NCBI GenBank assembly: GCA_041393015.1
Contig: JAWKKV010000003.1
Coordinates: 310,001-374,000, forward strand
Length of the DNA: 64,000 nt
Reading direction: 5' to 3'
Source of the DNA: JAGQYH01 sp041393015
GTDB taxonomy: Bacteria; Bacteroidota; Bacteroidia; Chitinophagales; JADIYW01
In this document: positions 26,806-35,103 of the stretch, piece by piece
How positions within the stretch are numbered: position 1 is the stretch's first letter
How the letters are laid out: every line of letters begins with the position of its first letter
The notes under the pieces: model-generated
The model's database searches: none
Seen by the model: the letters and a program-made list of their open reading frames with translations, nothing else
Told to the model about the DNA's origin: nothing
Made by a program: the position numbers and the translations under genes

Positions 26806-28428
26806 TATCTATTTCTTTTATTAGTTCGGTAACGTTCAAAAAATTTATCCTGAGACAATAACCCTCTTCATTATGTGATTCACATAATTTGATAGATTTA
26901 TAGCCATTTTCTTTTAGTTCAGATATTTTTATAATAAGTTCAGGGCATTCTGAAAATTTTATTATTTCCAACCTATCAGTACTAATAGGATACATAGGCT
27001 TAGAGTAAGTTATAGCATCGGTGTTTGGTTTGCAAACCATTTTTTCTATTATCTTGAACAACAGAGTTGGCAGAGTAACCAAGGGTTTCTATAAGTCTCC
27101 AATTTATAGCCAATACTTAAACATCTCAACTGAACTTATCCAAGCGTCATCGTCAAGGCTATTGAACATAAATGAAAAAGTTTTTTCTCTGGCTTTAACA
27201 CCTTAAACACTCTGAAAAACAGAGTACATTAAGTTATTGTAATCAGCTTCTCTATCTTTCTTTCTGTCTTTTGATTCGCTTATAATTATTTCTTTTTCAA
27301 AATCAACATTCTCTTTCAGCCAACTATTCCAAAGTAAGCTCAATTCAAGATACGGTATTCTGTTTCGTGTGGCGGGTCAGTTAAATATAGTCAATCGAAT
27401 TTTCGGGTAGAGATTTTAGATAATCCTGGAGACGGATCTCTCTTTTTCACTAATAGAAAATCGGTATTGTCGAGGGCTTCAAAAATTGTTTCCTTGTTGA
27501 TAATTTTTGACCCAATTTGCTCTGCTCTTTTTAGCCTTGTAGATTTTTTAAACCTATTTTCAGCAAGTCCAAGCATTGTTTTCTTAAAATAATCTTTCGG
27601 CATCCAATAACCGATAACCCAACTTCCTATTTCTCTCTTTTTTTTCTGATATTTTAGTCGAGCCATTTTCTTTTGTTTTATTACGTCTCTTTAATGATTA
27701 AAACCATTTTGCTTGCTTGTCCCATAGATGCGGTAAAGCAAAACTTGGAAAAGTCTTTAATTTGGATGTTTGCAATATTTTCAATCTTCTTGATAAATCA
27801 ATGAAAGAGCGAGTAAATTTCTTGGTGTAAATAAATCGTAAGTTTGATTTTCTCTGTTAGCATTGATTCTGGAATTATGGAAAAAGTTTTCTGGAAAAAA
27901 AGTGTTAATCTTGTCGAAGCTAAGTTTCAATGCTTTTTCAATATCTAGTTGATTAGGAACATCCGAATACCTTTTTCTTGTCCCGTTTGAATATCTAACT
28001 TGTTAGTTCTCCATTTTCCTGCATAAAGTTTTGAATCTTTCATACTTTTGACCATTTCTTTTAACAGTATATAACTCTTGTATTTTATCTTTTACTTTTG
28101 CTTCGATTTATTGAATTCACTAGTTAGCTTTATATCAATATTTTGAATTACATTTTTGTAATTAAAATAGAACTGGGATTGATGTCAATTCCTACGCCTT
28201 TCTTCCATTGAATACAGCCGATACACTAACTCCCGAACCACAAAAATGGGTCAAGGACTATTTCATCAGGGAAGTATATTTTTTAATAAAGTCAGCCATA
28301 ATATTGAAAGGCTTTTTTCTCTCTAAATATTTGTGCATTGCATAAAGTCCTTTGTAGGATTCTGCCTTGTGAGAAATCTCTTTCGAATGGTCTTGTTTAA
28401 CTATATTTTCAAATAATGTCGTCTGCAT
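26798..28428 (-). pseudogene. Frameshifted DNA methyltransferase of an R-M system
   Basis: The intact N-terminus MQTTLFENIVKQDHSKEISH leads, after one frameshift, to the cofactor-binding motif (IVLDPF, then CGSGVS in another frame, then GIDINPSSI). Motif IV DPPHETEYR followed by LELSLLWNSWL lies near 27370-27310. A C-terminal stretch includes LGYSANSVVQDNRKNGLQT and, after another shift, NTDAITYSKPMYPIST to EIDNA at 26798. Motif order is I then IV. At least five single-base indels are needed to restore the frame. An intact-looking promoter remains at 28448-28441. Confidence 0.78.
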
Positions 28429-28440
28429 TTTTTATTTTTT

Positions 28441-28448
28441 CAAAGTTA
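28441..28448 (-). promoter_or_regulatory. Bacteroidota promoter of the methyltransferase pseudogene
   Basis: TAACTTTG, a perfect TAnnTTTG on the minus strand, ends 12 bases before ATG 28428. A TTG lies 22 bases upstream (28473-28471), inside the usual spacing. The promoter outlived the gene. Confidence 0.5.
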
Positions 28449-28475
28449 CGATTCTTTCTTCGAGCATTGGCAAAA

Positions 28476-28602
28476 TTCAAGCTCTTTTGGTTTTTTCGTG
28501 TTGGTTTGCGTGTGTTGGCAAAAACCAAATGTGCTTGAATGTGCGGTTGGCTTTCTCTACAATGCAGACAACAACCGGATAAAGGACATATGTCTTTTAT
28601 CC
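28476..28602. repeat. Palindrome pair at right edge of accessory island
   Basis: Nested arms TTCAAGC (28476-28482) with GCTTGAA (28533-28539) and TTTGGTTTTT (28486-28495) with AAAAACCAAA (28520-28529). Next to it a 26-base palindrome at 28577-28602 (GGATAAAGGACAT...TATCC) has a single mismatched pair. Only short, unconvincing frames overlap it. Confidence 0.65.
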
Positions 28603-28697
28603 GCATTATATATTTGCACTAATATATTGAATCTAACGGACTTTTAATGTCTTGGATGTTATTAGTGGCAATATGGGTATTTTGCAATAGATATACG

Positions 28698-29384
28698 TCA
28701 TCCATAATGCTCAAACTGCTGCTGCCAATTGTATTTTTTAAAGCTTAACTTGGGAGCGGTATCAGGTATAAAATCTCTTTTTGCCAAAAATTGTTTGATA
28801 CCACTAATACCGCCAAAGTCTCCTCGAAACCAACTAAAGATTGATGTTACTTCTACTGTGTTTTTAGCAGCATCAAAATGACATTCTTGCTGTAAGAAAT
28901 TTTGAGTGGCAACTTCTAATTCCTCTTGAACATTTTCAGTCGTATAAAATCGAATTGGAGGACAACTTACTGCACCGCAATTTAATGCAAAATGAATACG
29001 ATTATCCAATTCGAATACTTGTAATTGTTTTTCAAATTGACTAGGAAAAGGATTTTTAATGTAACCTAAACTCCATTTAAGCATAGAACCACGGAGCATA
29101 TTATGTTCCATGTCGTCTAAACTCATTTGATGTCCGGCAATGGTAAAATGTTTACCAAAAAACAGTTTTAATTTGTTTTTGAATAATGAAGGATTTTCTT
29201 TAACCTTGATTTGGAAGAAGGCATTATACAGATTGATCCAAAAGGCTAATCGATAGTTTTGTGTGGTTAGTTCACTTTGTAAATGTTGAACAGAAATGGC
29301 AGCAAGTTGCTTCTGTAGGCTTAAATAATCTTTACCCAACTTGACATGAAGCAGTAATTGTTGAGAAAGTTCAGTGGCATACAT
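28698..29384 (-). CDS. DUF547 domain protein
   Basis: A 228-residue DUF547 protein. The family core is clear: RLAFWINLYNAF (about 45-56), MSLDDMEHNMLRG, and NRIHFALNCGAVSCPPIRFY with the conserved Cys pair. DUF547 has distant similarity to papain-like transglutaminase folds, and its function is unknown. The ATG at 29384 is preferred to a TTG five codons upstream. TACTTTTA upstream is a near -7 element. No signal peptide is seen. Confidence 0.85.
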   Translation of the reverse strand: MYATELSQQLLLHVKLGKDYLSLQKQLAAISVQHLQSELTTQNYRLAFWINLYNAFFQIKVKENPSLFKNKLKLFFGKHFTIAGHQMSLDDMEHNMLRGSMLKWSLGYIKNPFPSQFEKQLQVFELDNRIHFALNCGAVSCPPIRFYTTENVQEELEVATQNFLQQECHFDAAKNTVEVTSIFSWFRGDFGGISGIKQFLAKRDFIPDTAPKLSFKKYNWQQQFEHYG

Positions 29385-29408
29385 GACTAAAAGTAACAAA
29401 TAAAAAGG

Positions 29409-29474
29409 GCACGAAGTTCACAAATTGATTCTACATAGCCATGAGGGAACCAATGTAATAGCGAGCTTCGTGCC
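29409..29474. repeat. Short intergenic hairpin element (GCACGAAG family)
   Basis: GGCACGAAG (29409-29417) and CTTCGTGCC (29466-29474) are perfect inverted repeats in the 142-base gap between the DUF547 gene and mscS. The ends resemble the CAC(G/A)AAG/T ends of other hairpins in the window. It lacks a T-run, so I do not call it a terminator. Confidence 0.5.
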
Positions 29475-29526
29475 TAAACTTTCATTCCATAAAAATGGAA
29501 ATATCAAGTTCTTTTCGTAAGTTTTT

Positions 29527-30345
29527 CTATTTGGTAAATTCTACATTTCTTCTTACCGGATATGGTACTTGAATGCCAGCTTTACCTAATGCTGCTTTAA
29601 CGTTTCTGTAAGTTCCAAAATATACATCCCAATAATCTTCTACTGTTGAATGAGGTCGAACACAAAGTTTTAATCCATTTTCATCAAAAGCTTCAATTTC
29701 AACATAAGGTGCGGGATCGGTTAATACTTTTGGTGTTTCTAAAATGGCAGCCATGATAATAGCTCTTACTTGTTCAAAATCACTTTCATATGGCACATGA
29801 ACATTCAAATCAACTCTTAAATAATCTAAAGTAGAAAGGTTGGTAATAATGCCACTGGTCGCAATAGAGTTTGGCATAATAATTTTCTTGTGATCTAATG
29901 AGGTAATCAATGTATTGAAAATTTGTATTTCATCTACATGGCCTAATTGTCCTTGAACATTTACTAAATCGCCCACTCTGTAAGGCTTAAAAATTAAAAT
30001 CATAACACCACTGGCAAAGTTGCCTAAACTACCTTGCAATGCCATGCCTACTGCTAATGTTGCAGCACCTAAAACAGCAATAAATGAGGTGGTTTGTATA
30101 CCAATTATACTCGCTACACTTAGCACTACCATTATCTTTATGCCTACACTTACTAAAGAAGCCAAAAACGGCTGAATGTCTTTATCTAAATTTGATTTCG
30201 ACATTTTCTTTTTGAGTAATCCAGACACTTTACTGGCAATCCAAAAACCTACAATTAAAGAAATTATTGCTAAAAGTACCTTAGGCGCATACGCCATCGC
30301 TTGTTCTATCCATCCATTTAAGGAAGACATGATTTTTTCGTTCAT
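29527..30345 (-). CDS. mscS: Small-conductance mechanosensitive channel
   Basis: An MscS-type channel of 272 residues. The order is an N-terminal amphipathic region, three transmembrane helices, then the pore-lining TM3 (LGAATLAVGMALQGSLGNFA, followed by SGVMIL). The beta domain (FKPYRVGDLVNVQGQLGHVD, IIMPNS) and the C-terminal alpha/beta domain follow. This is the E. coli MscS architecture and length, unlike the YbdG-type channel at 12003. It relieves turgor after hypo-osmotic shock. ATG 30345 gives MNEKIM. A membrane protein gene lies 119 bases upstream on the same strand. Confidence 0.92.
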   Translation of the reverse strand: MNEKIMSSLNGWIEQAMAYAPKVLLAIISLIVGFWIASKVSGLLKKKMSKSNLDKDIQPFLASLVSVGIKIMVVLSVASIIGIQTTSFIAVLGAATLAVGMALQGSLGNFASGVMILIFKPYRVGDLVNVQGQLGHVDEIQIFNTLITSLDHKKIIMPNSIATSGIITNLSTLDYLRVDLNVHVPYESDFEQVRAIIMAAILETPKVLTDPAPYVEIEAFDENGLKLCVRPHSTVEDYWDVYFGTYRNVKAALGKAGIQVPYPVRRNVEFTK

Positions 30346-30464
30346 GATAAAAAATTTTGGTTGAGTAATTTGATATTATGAAATTGAGACGACGATTGGA
30401 GTGATGGTCACTCTGATATTGCAGAAGGCTATCAGAAAATGTTATTTTGAATAAATGTTGCCTT

Positions 30465-30923
30465 TTAAATTGTATCGTTGATTCGCATTTTATTCTGAAG
30501 CTGTTCAATTTTAACGGCATTAATTATGCCGACAATAAGTATAATAGAAACGATAATTCGAATATAAATAGCAGCATTTGACACGCCACCGTTGGACAGC
30601 ACACTGAGCAATATAAAAAGGCAGATGTACACTAATAATGCTAGGCTTAAGCCAATAACCGGTCGGATAGTAGCTAAAAATCCCATACCAATGTAAAATG
30701 CTCCAATCGCAGAATAATATATCATAGTAATGGTATCATTATTTTCAAAGTCCATAGCCACTCTTGTAATGATAGTAATTAACCCTATGGCGAAGAGAAA
30801 ATTTCCTGCTCGATTCACTTTTTTCTTCAGCATTTTTAGTTCCGCCAATTGATATTTGTAGTCCTCTGAAGTTTTATCAGGACCTATAAAATCATTGTCT
30901 AATATGGAGTTCGTTTCACTCAT
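30465..30923 (-). CDS. Four-helix membrane protein, unknown function
   Basis: A 152-residue integral membrane protein. A soluble acidic N-terminus (to about 35) is followed by four hydrophobic segments (FLFAIGLITIITRVAM, YYSAIGAFYIGMGFLATI, IGLSLALLVYICLFILL, IYIRIIVSIILIVGII). No family recognised. It is divergent from bshA, with 99 bases between the starts. Confidence 0.6.
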   Translation of the reverse strand: MSETNSILDNDFIGPDKTSEDYKYQLAELKMLKKKVNRAGNFLFAIGLITIITRVAMDFENNDTITMIYYSAIGAFYIGMGFLATIRPVIGLSLALLVYICLFILLSVLSNGGVSNAAIYIRIIVSIILIVGIINAVKIEQLQNKMRINDTI

Positions 30924-31022
30924 TGATCTAAAATAAACAACTTCGAAGAAATTATGTTGAACTTTTCTAACGCTTAATCTATTATTGGAAGTGTATCTTT
31001 AAGTCGACTAAATTTTGAAGTA

Positions 31023-32186
31023 ATGAAAATTGGAATTATTTGTTATCCTACTTTTGGTGGTAGTGGAGTTGTGGCGACAGAGTTAGGAAAGGCTTTGGCT
31101 AACAATGGACATGAAGTTCATTTCATTACTTATAAGCAACCGGCAAGATTACAAGACACTTTCTGCACTAATATTTATTACCACGAAGTTAGTTTGTCTG
31201 ATTATCCTTTGTTTGATTATGCACCATATGAAACCGCTTTAGCGAGTAAGGTGGTAGACGTGGCGAAGTATGAAAAGTTGGATATTCTGCATGTTCATTA
31301 TGCTATTCCGCATGCTTCGGCAGCATTTATGGCGCAGCAAATCTTAAAGTCGCAAGGCATTTACTTACCATTCTTAACAACACTGCATGGTACCGACATT
31401 ACATTGGTAGGTAAAGATCCAACTTATGAGCCGGTGGTTACATTTTCTATTAATCATTCCGATGGCGTAACAGCGGTATCGGAGTCATTGAGGCAAGACA
31501 CTTATAATCACTTTAAAATAGACAAGGAAATTAAGGTGATTCCGAATTTTATAGATTTTAGTAGATTTTCGAAGTCGGATAAAAGTCATTTTAAATTGGC
31601 AATAGCTCCGCATGGTGAAAAGATTTTGATGCATACTTCTAATTTTAGAAGAGTGAAGCGTGTAGATGATGTCATTAAAGTTTTTGCCAAAGTAAATGCC
31701 GTAATTCCATCAAAATTATTAATGATTGGAGATGGTCCTAAACGACAAGAATGCGAGCAGTTAGCCAGAGATTTAGGTGTGGCTAGCGATGTTAGATTTT
31801 TAGGAAAACAACAAGCGATTGAAGAGTTATTAGCCATTGGAGATTTATTTTTAATTCCATCGGCTAGTGAAAGTTTTGGATTGGCAGCACTTGAAGCTAT
31901 GGCATGCGAAGTGCCGGTTATTTCTTCCAATGCTGGAGGACTACCGGAAGTCAACATTGATGGTAAAACAGGTTTTGTGTTAGATATTGGAGATGTGAAT
32001 GGCATGGCAGAAAAAGCTATTAAATTACTGGATGATGCTGAAATGTTAGCCGAATTTTCAAAGAATGCTTACGATCAAGCTAGAGTATTTGCCATTGAAA
32101 ATGTATTGCCTTTGTATGAGCAGTATTATTGTTCGATAGTGGATTGCTCTAAGTTGGAAGCTAAGAAGGCTGCTTTGGTGGAGTAA
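31023..32186 (+). CDS. bshA: N-acetyl-alpha-D-glucosaminyl L-malate synthase
   Basis: BshA transfers GlcNAc from UDP-GlcNAc to L-malate, the first step of bacillithiol synthesis. It is a GT4/GT-B glycosyltransferase of 387 residues. The N-terminus IGIICYPTFGGSGVVATELG and HVHYAIPHASAA are diagnostic of BshA. The C-terminal domain carries the donor-site FLIPSASESFGLAALEAMA with EVPVISSNAGG. Other bsh genes are not in the window; the PIG-L protein at 45293 is exported and much longer than BshB, so it is not the pathway's deacetylase. Bacillithiol is common in Bacteroidota. Confidence 0.92.
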   Translation: MKIGIICYPTFGGSGVVATELGKALANNGHEVHFITYKQPARLQDTFCTNIYYHEVSLSDYPLFDYAPYETALASKVVDVAKYEKLDILHVHYAIPHASAAFMAQQILKSQGIYLPFLTTLHGTDITLVGKDPTYEPVVTFSINHSDGVTAVSESLRQDTYNHFKIDKEIKVIPNFIDFSRFSKSDKSHFKLAIAPHGEKILMHTSNFRRVKRVDDVIKVFAKVNAVIPSKLLMIGDGPKRQECEQLARDLGVASDVRFLGKQQAIEELLAIGDLFLIPSASESFGLAALEAMACEVPVISSNAGGLPEVNIDGKTGFVLDIGDVNGMAEKAIKLLDDAEMLAEFSKNAYDQARVFAIENVLPLYEQYYCSIVDCSKLEAKKAALVE

Positions 32187-32204
32187 GTAAACTATGATAA
32201 AAAA

Positions 32205-32427
32205 GACACGAATACCACGGATGATCACTTATCTATGAAGGATTTATTCTGCTATTATTTAGCTTTTTGCCATCTCACTGATTCAATTGTCGCTTAGGCG
32301 ACAACATTTGTGAAATGCTAAAAAACAATTTGTTTGCTATTTAATTACATTGATGAGATAAAGTTCAGTTGAATTTATGACTTAGATTGGAATCAAATAT
32401 TTCTAATAAATTAGTGTCATTCGTGTC
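32205..32427. repeat. Long degenerate intergenic hairpin (GACACGAAT ends)
   Basis: The 254-base gap after bshA is filled by an element with perfect 9-base ends GACACGAAT (32205-32213) and ATTCGTGTC (32419-32427). The match extends with mismatches (left continues ACCACGGATG). An internal CGCTTAGGCG palindrome is present. No frame of note. Same style as the 13323 and 21545 elements. Confidence 0.6.
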
Positions 32428-32440
32428 AAAAAATATAACA

Positions 32441-34372
32441 CTAATTTCCCAACGATCTAAAATACTTCAAGATCAAAAACACATCTTCGCTCCAAGTATA
32501 ATTTTTAGCATAAGTAACATTGGCTTTATGTCTTATGGTGTCTGATTGAGTATTGTCAATGATAGGCAGTATTGCTGATTTCAATTTAGGCAAATCATCT
32601 TCTTTGCCTTTTGCATAGCCCACCCATGATTTTTGTCCAAACAAAACGGTAAATATATTTTTTAAGAATCCTAGTTTTGATGCTGTAAACCAAATCAATA
32701 TGGGAGAAAATACGAGTAGAATAAATGCCGTTAGTAAGTCGGTTAATCTTTTTGACCGTTTATATTGTGGCTGATTTAGATTGAAATTGATATCTAAAGT
32801 ATAGAGGTCACCGGAGGAATGTTTTGAATTACTGCCGATGATTACGTCACTGCCTTCAGAAATAATTCGATACTCAATTTTTCCGCCTAAAGTGCTCATA
32901 ATTTTCATTACCTCATTACTGGAAATGTTTTTCAAAGAGAAAATGATTTCATCTATTCTGTGAATTTTAACGATTTCGGTAATATCGTTGATGTCTCCTA
33001 AATAGTTGGAAATTGAATTTTCTTTAAGGTTGTTCGCAATGCCAATCACTTCTTTAGGTAAGTTGGCGGCAGAGATAATCTCAATGATGCGCTTGCTTTC
33101 TTGATCAGAGGCTACCACCAACAAATTAGATTTATTCTGGAAGGCACTTTTTAATTTTCCATTGGCGGCCAAGTAAATCAATCGAGCTACAAACATTAAC
33201 ACAATTGCGGCTACGGCGCCTAACAAAATCATCGCTCTAGAAGATCGAAGCGATAAAGGTAAAAGCGCATAAATTGCTAAGATGATTACTGACCCAATGC
33301 CGATACCCGGAATAATCTTTTTTAGTTTGGAACTACTTTCATATCCACCTTGAAAGGAAAAGGACAACAACCAAATACCAATATACATGGGGATATTAAT
33401 ATAGACATAACTAGATGGATATTGAATGCCTGCTTTAATTTCGTGTTCCCATAAATATTTAATGCCTAACATAGCAGTAAAAATGAGGCCCACATCCAAT
33501 ACGGGCCAAGCAATTTTTTCTAAGGAACGTCTGAGAAAAGCTAGCGAAGCTCTTGCATAGATGGCTAACGATAATAAAGAAGTAAGGTATTTAGCTTTTG
33601 AACCGGTAAAGTGTTTTTTAGTGAAAATGATCATCGCATTATAGAACATTCTTACATAATTATAACTGCCTTTTTTGGTGCTTTCTCCTTTAAAATGGAT
33701 GATTTCTGTTTTCGGGAAATAGTAATTTTTATAACCTGCTTTTTTAATTCTATAACTCAGGTCAATATCTTCACCATACATAAAGTAGTCTTCATCTAAA
33801 GAACCCACTTCATCAATCACAGATTTCCTTAACAACATAAATGCGCCGGAAAGAACATCTACTTCATTCGTTTCATCTTTATCTAAATAACCTAAATGAT
33901 ATTGATTGAATTTTTTAGAAGTGGGAAAAAGCTTAGACAGTCCAGACATTTTACAAAAGGCCACATAAGGTGTTGGAAATCCTCGTTTAGATTCCGGTAA
34001 AAACCGACCATTGCCATCCATCATCTTTACACCAAGGCCACCGGCATTTGGATGCTCTTCCATAAAATCAACTACTTTTTGGAAAGTATCTTCTTTAACA
34101 ATAGTATCCGGATTAAGTAAAAGGATGTATTTTCCTTTGGCTTGTTTGATGGCTAAATTATTGCCTTTTGAGAAGCCTAAATTTTGCTTGCTGGCAATTA
34201 AATGTACTTGTGGAAACTGCTCACTGACCATTTCTATCGAGCCATCAACAGAATGATTATCAACTACATAAACTTCAAATTCAAAAGTAGTTTTAGATTG
34301 AAATACCGATTGTAAAGCCTGAGCCAAAAAGTGCTTAACGTTGTAGTTTACTATGATAACGGATAGTTGCAA
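32441..34372 (-). CDS. Glycosyltransferase family 2 fused to sugar-phosphate-transferase-like membrane region
   Basis: A 643-residue fusion. Residues 1 to about 250 are a GT2 domain of the rhamnosyltransferase type (SVIIVNYNVKHFLAQAL, LLLNPDTIV at about 84-92, FMYGEDIDLSYRIKKAGY). The middle has several transmembrane helices (about 285-400). The C-terminal part has a Rossmann-like segment (NLLVVASDQESKRIIEII) and SKRLTDLLTAFILLVFSPIL near 545-565, which resemble the CoA-binding and transferase parts of polyprenyl-phosphate glycosyl-1-phosphate transferases. The catalytic C-terminal half of that family is missing, so the second domain is probably degenerate. Likely role: surface polysaccharide synthesis at the inner membrane. 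Confidence 0.8.
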   Translation of the reverse strand: MQLSVIIVNYNVKHFLAQALQSVFQSKTTFEFEVYVVDNHSVDGSIEMVSEQFPQVHLIASKQNLGFSKGNNLAIKQAKGKYILLLNPDTIVKEDTFQKVVDFMEEHPNAGGLGVKMMDGNGRFLPESKRGFPTPYVAFCKMSGLSKLFPTSKKFNQYHLGYLDKDETNEVDVLSGAFMLLRKSVIDEVGSLDEDYFMYGEDIDLSYRIKKAGYKNYYFPKTEIIHFKGESTKKGSYNYVRMFYNAMIIFTKKHFTGSKAKYLTSLLSLAIYARASLAFLRRSLEKIAWPVLDVGLIFTAMLGIKYLWEHEIKAGIQYPSSYVYINIPMYIGIWLLSFSFQGGYESSSKLKKIIPGIGIGSVIILAIYALLPLSLRSSRAMILLGAVAAIVLMFVARLIYLAANGKLKSAFQNKSNLLVVASDQESKRIIEIISAANLPKEVIGIANNLKENSISNYLGDINDITEIVKIHRIDEIIFSLKNISSNEVMKIMSTLGGKIEYRIISEGSDVIIGSNSKHSSGDLYTLDINFNLNQPQYKRSKRLTDLLTAFILLVFSPILIWFTASKLGFLKNIFTVLFGQKSWVGYAKGKEDDLPKLKSAILPIIDNTQSDTIRHKANVTYAKNYTWSEDVFLILKYFRSLGN

Positions 34373-34389
34373 TCGGCTTATTTAATGTA

Positions 34390-35007
34390 TTATTTTCCAA
34401 AATACTGATCAAATGGCAATCTGCTAGCTAAAGATCGGGCTAGTGTTACTTCATCTACATATTCTAACTCGCCACCAAATGCTACGCCACGCGCAATGGT
34501 GGTAATTTTCGTATTGGTATCTTTCAGTTTCTTAGAGATGTAATAAATAGTAGTATCGCCATCCATAGTTGGATTTAGAGCCATAACCACTTCTTCAATA
34601 TTGTCTCTTTGTACTCTTTCAATCAATGTGTCAATATGTATTTCTTCCGGACCTATGCCATCAATTGGAGATATAACGCCTTCTAATACATGATATTTCC
34701 CTCTAAAATGATTGGTGCTTTCAATCGCTAAAACATCTTTAAAATTCTCTACCACACAAAGAATATTGCTTTCTCTATGTGGATCGGAGCATACATTGCA
34801 AAGTACATCATCTGAAATGTTATGGCATTCCTCACAAAACTTAATTTCTTTTCTAAGTTTGATAATTGCGTTGCCAATTTGTTCCGTAAATTCTAGATCT
34901 TTTTGCAATAAATGAAGCACTAAACGGAGGGCAGATTTTTTTCCGATACCCGGCAAGGATGCAAAAGCATCTACTGCATCTTCAACTAATTGAGAAGGAA
35001 ATTTCAT
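34390..35007 (-). CDS. recR: Recombination protein RecR
   Basis: RecR works with RecF/RecO to load RecA at gaps. The 205-residue product from ATG 35007 matches family length and start (MKFPSQLVEDAVDAF); an ATG 13 codons upstream is unlikely. It has a helix-hairpin-helix (SLPGIGKKSALRLV), a C4 zinc finger (FCEECHNISDDVLCNVC) and a TOPRIM domain (NILCVVENFKDVLAIE... NPTMDGDTTIYYI). It lies 17 bases downstream of the glycosyltransferase stop-to-stop on the same strand. Confidence 0.95.
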   Translation of the reverse strand: MKFPSQLVEDAVDAFASLPGIGKKSALRLVLHLLQKDLEFTEQIGNAIIKLRKEIKFCEECHNISDDVLCNVCSDPHRESNILCVVENFKDVLAIESTNHFRGKYHVLEGVISPIDGIGPEEIHIDTLIERVQRDNIEEVVMALNPTMDGDTTIYYISKKLKDTNTKITTIARGVAFGGELEYVDEVTLARSLASRLPFDQYFGK

Positions 35008-35103
35008 AGCGTAAAGGTAAGAAGCAGTTCTGTTACAACAAATCAATAAATTAACAAATCAGCACATCCTTTGTCCACCGATGCATTGCGTAGGAGGAAC
35101 ACA

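Noticed and set aside
28409..28606. Minus-strand frame of 65 residues at the right palindrome
   Set aside because: It runs through nested hairpins and has no plausible protein character; the real gene start here is the methyltransferase ATG at 28428.
29409..29474. Hairpin after the GCACGAAG arms as a terminator
   Set aside because: The loop is about 48 bases and no T-run follows; better read as a repeat.
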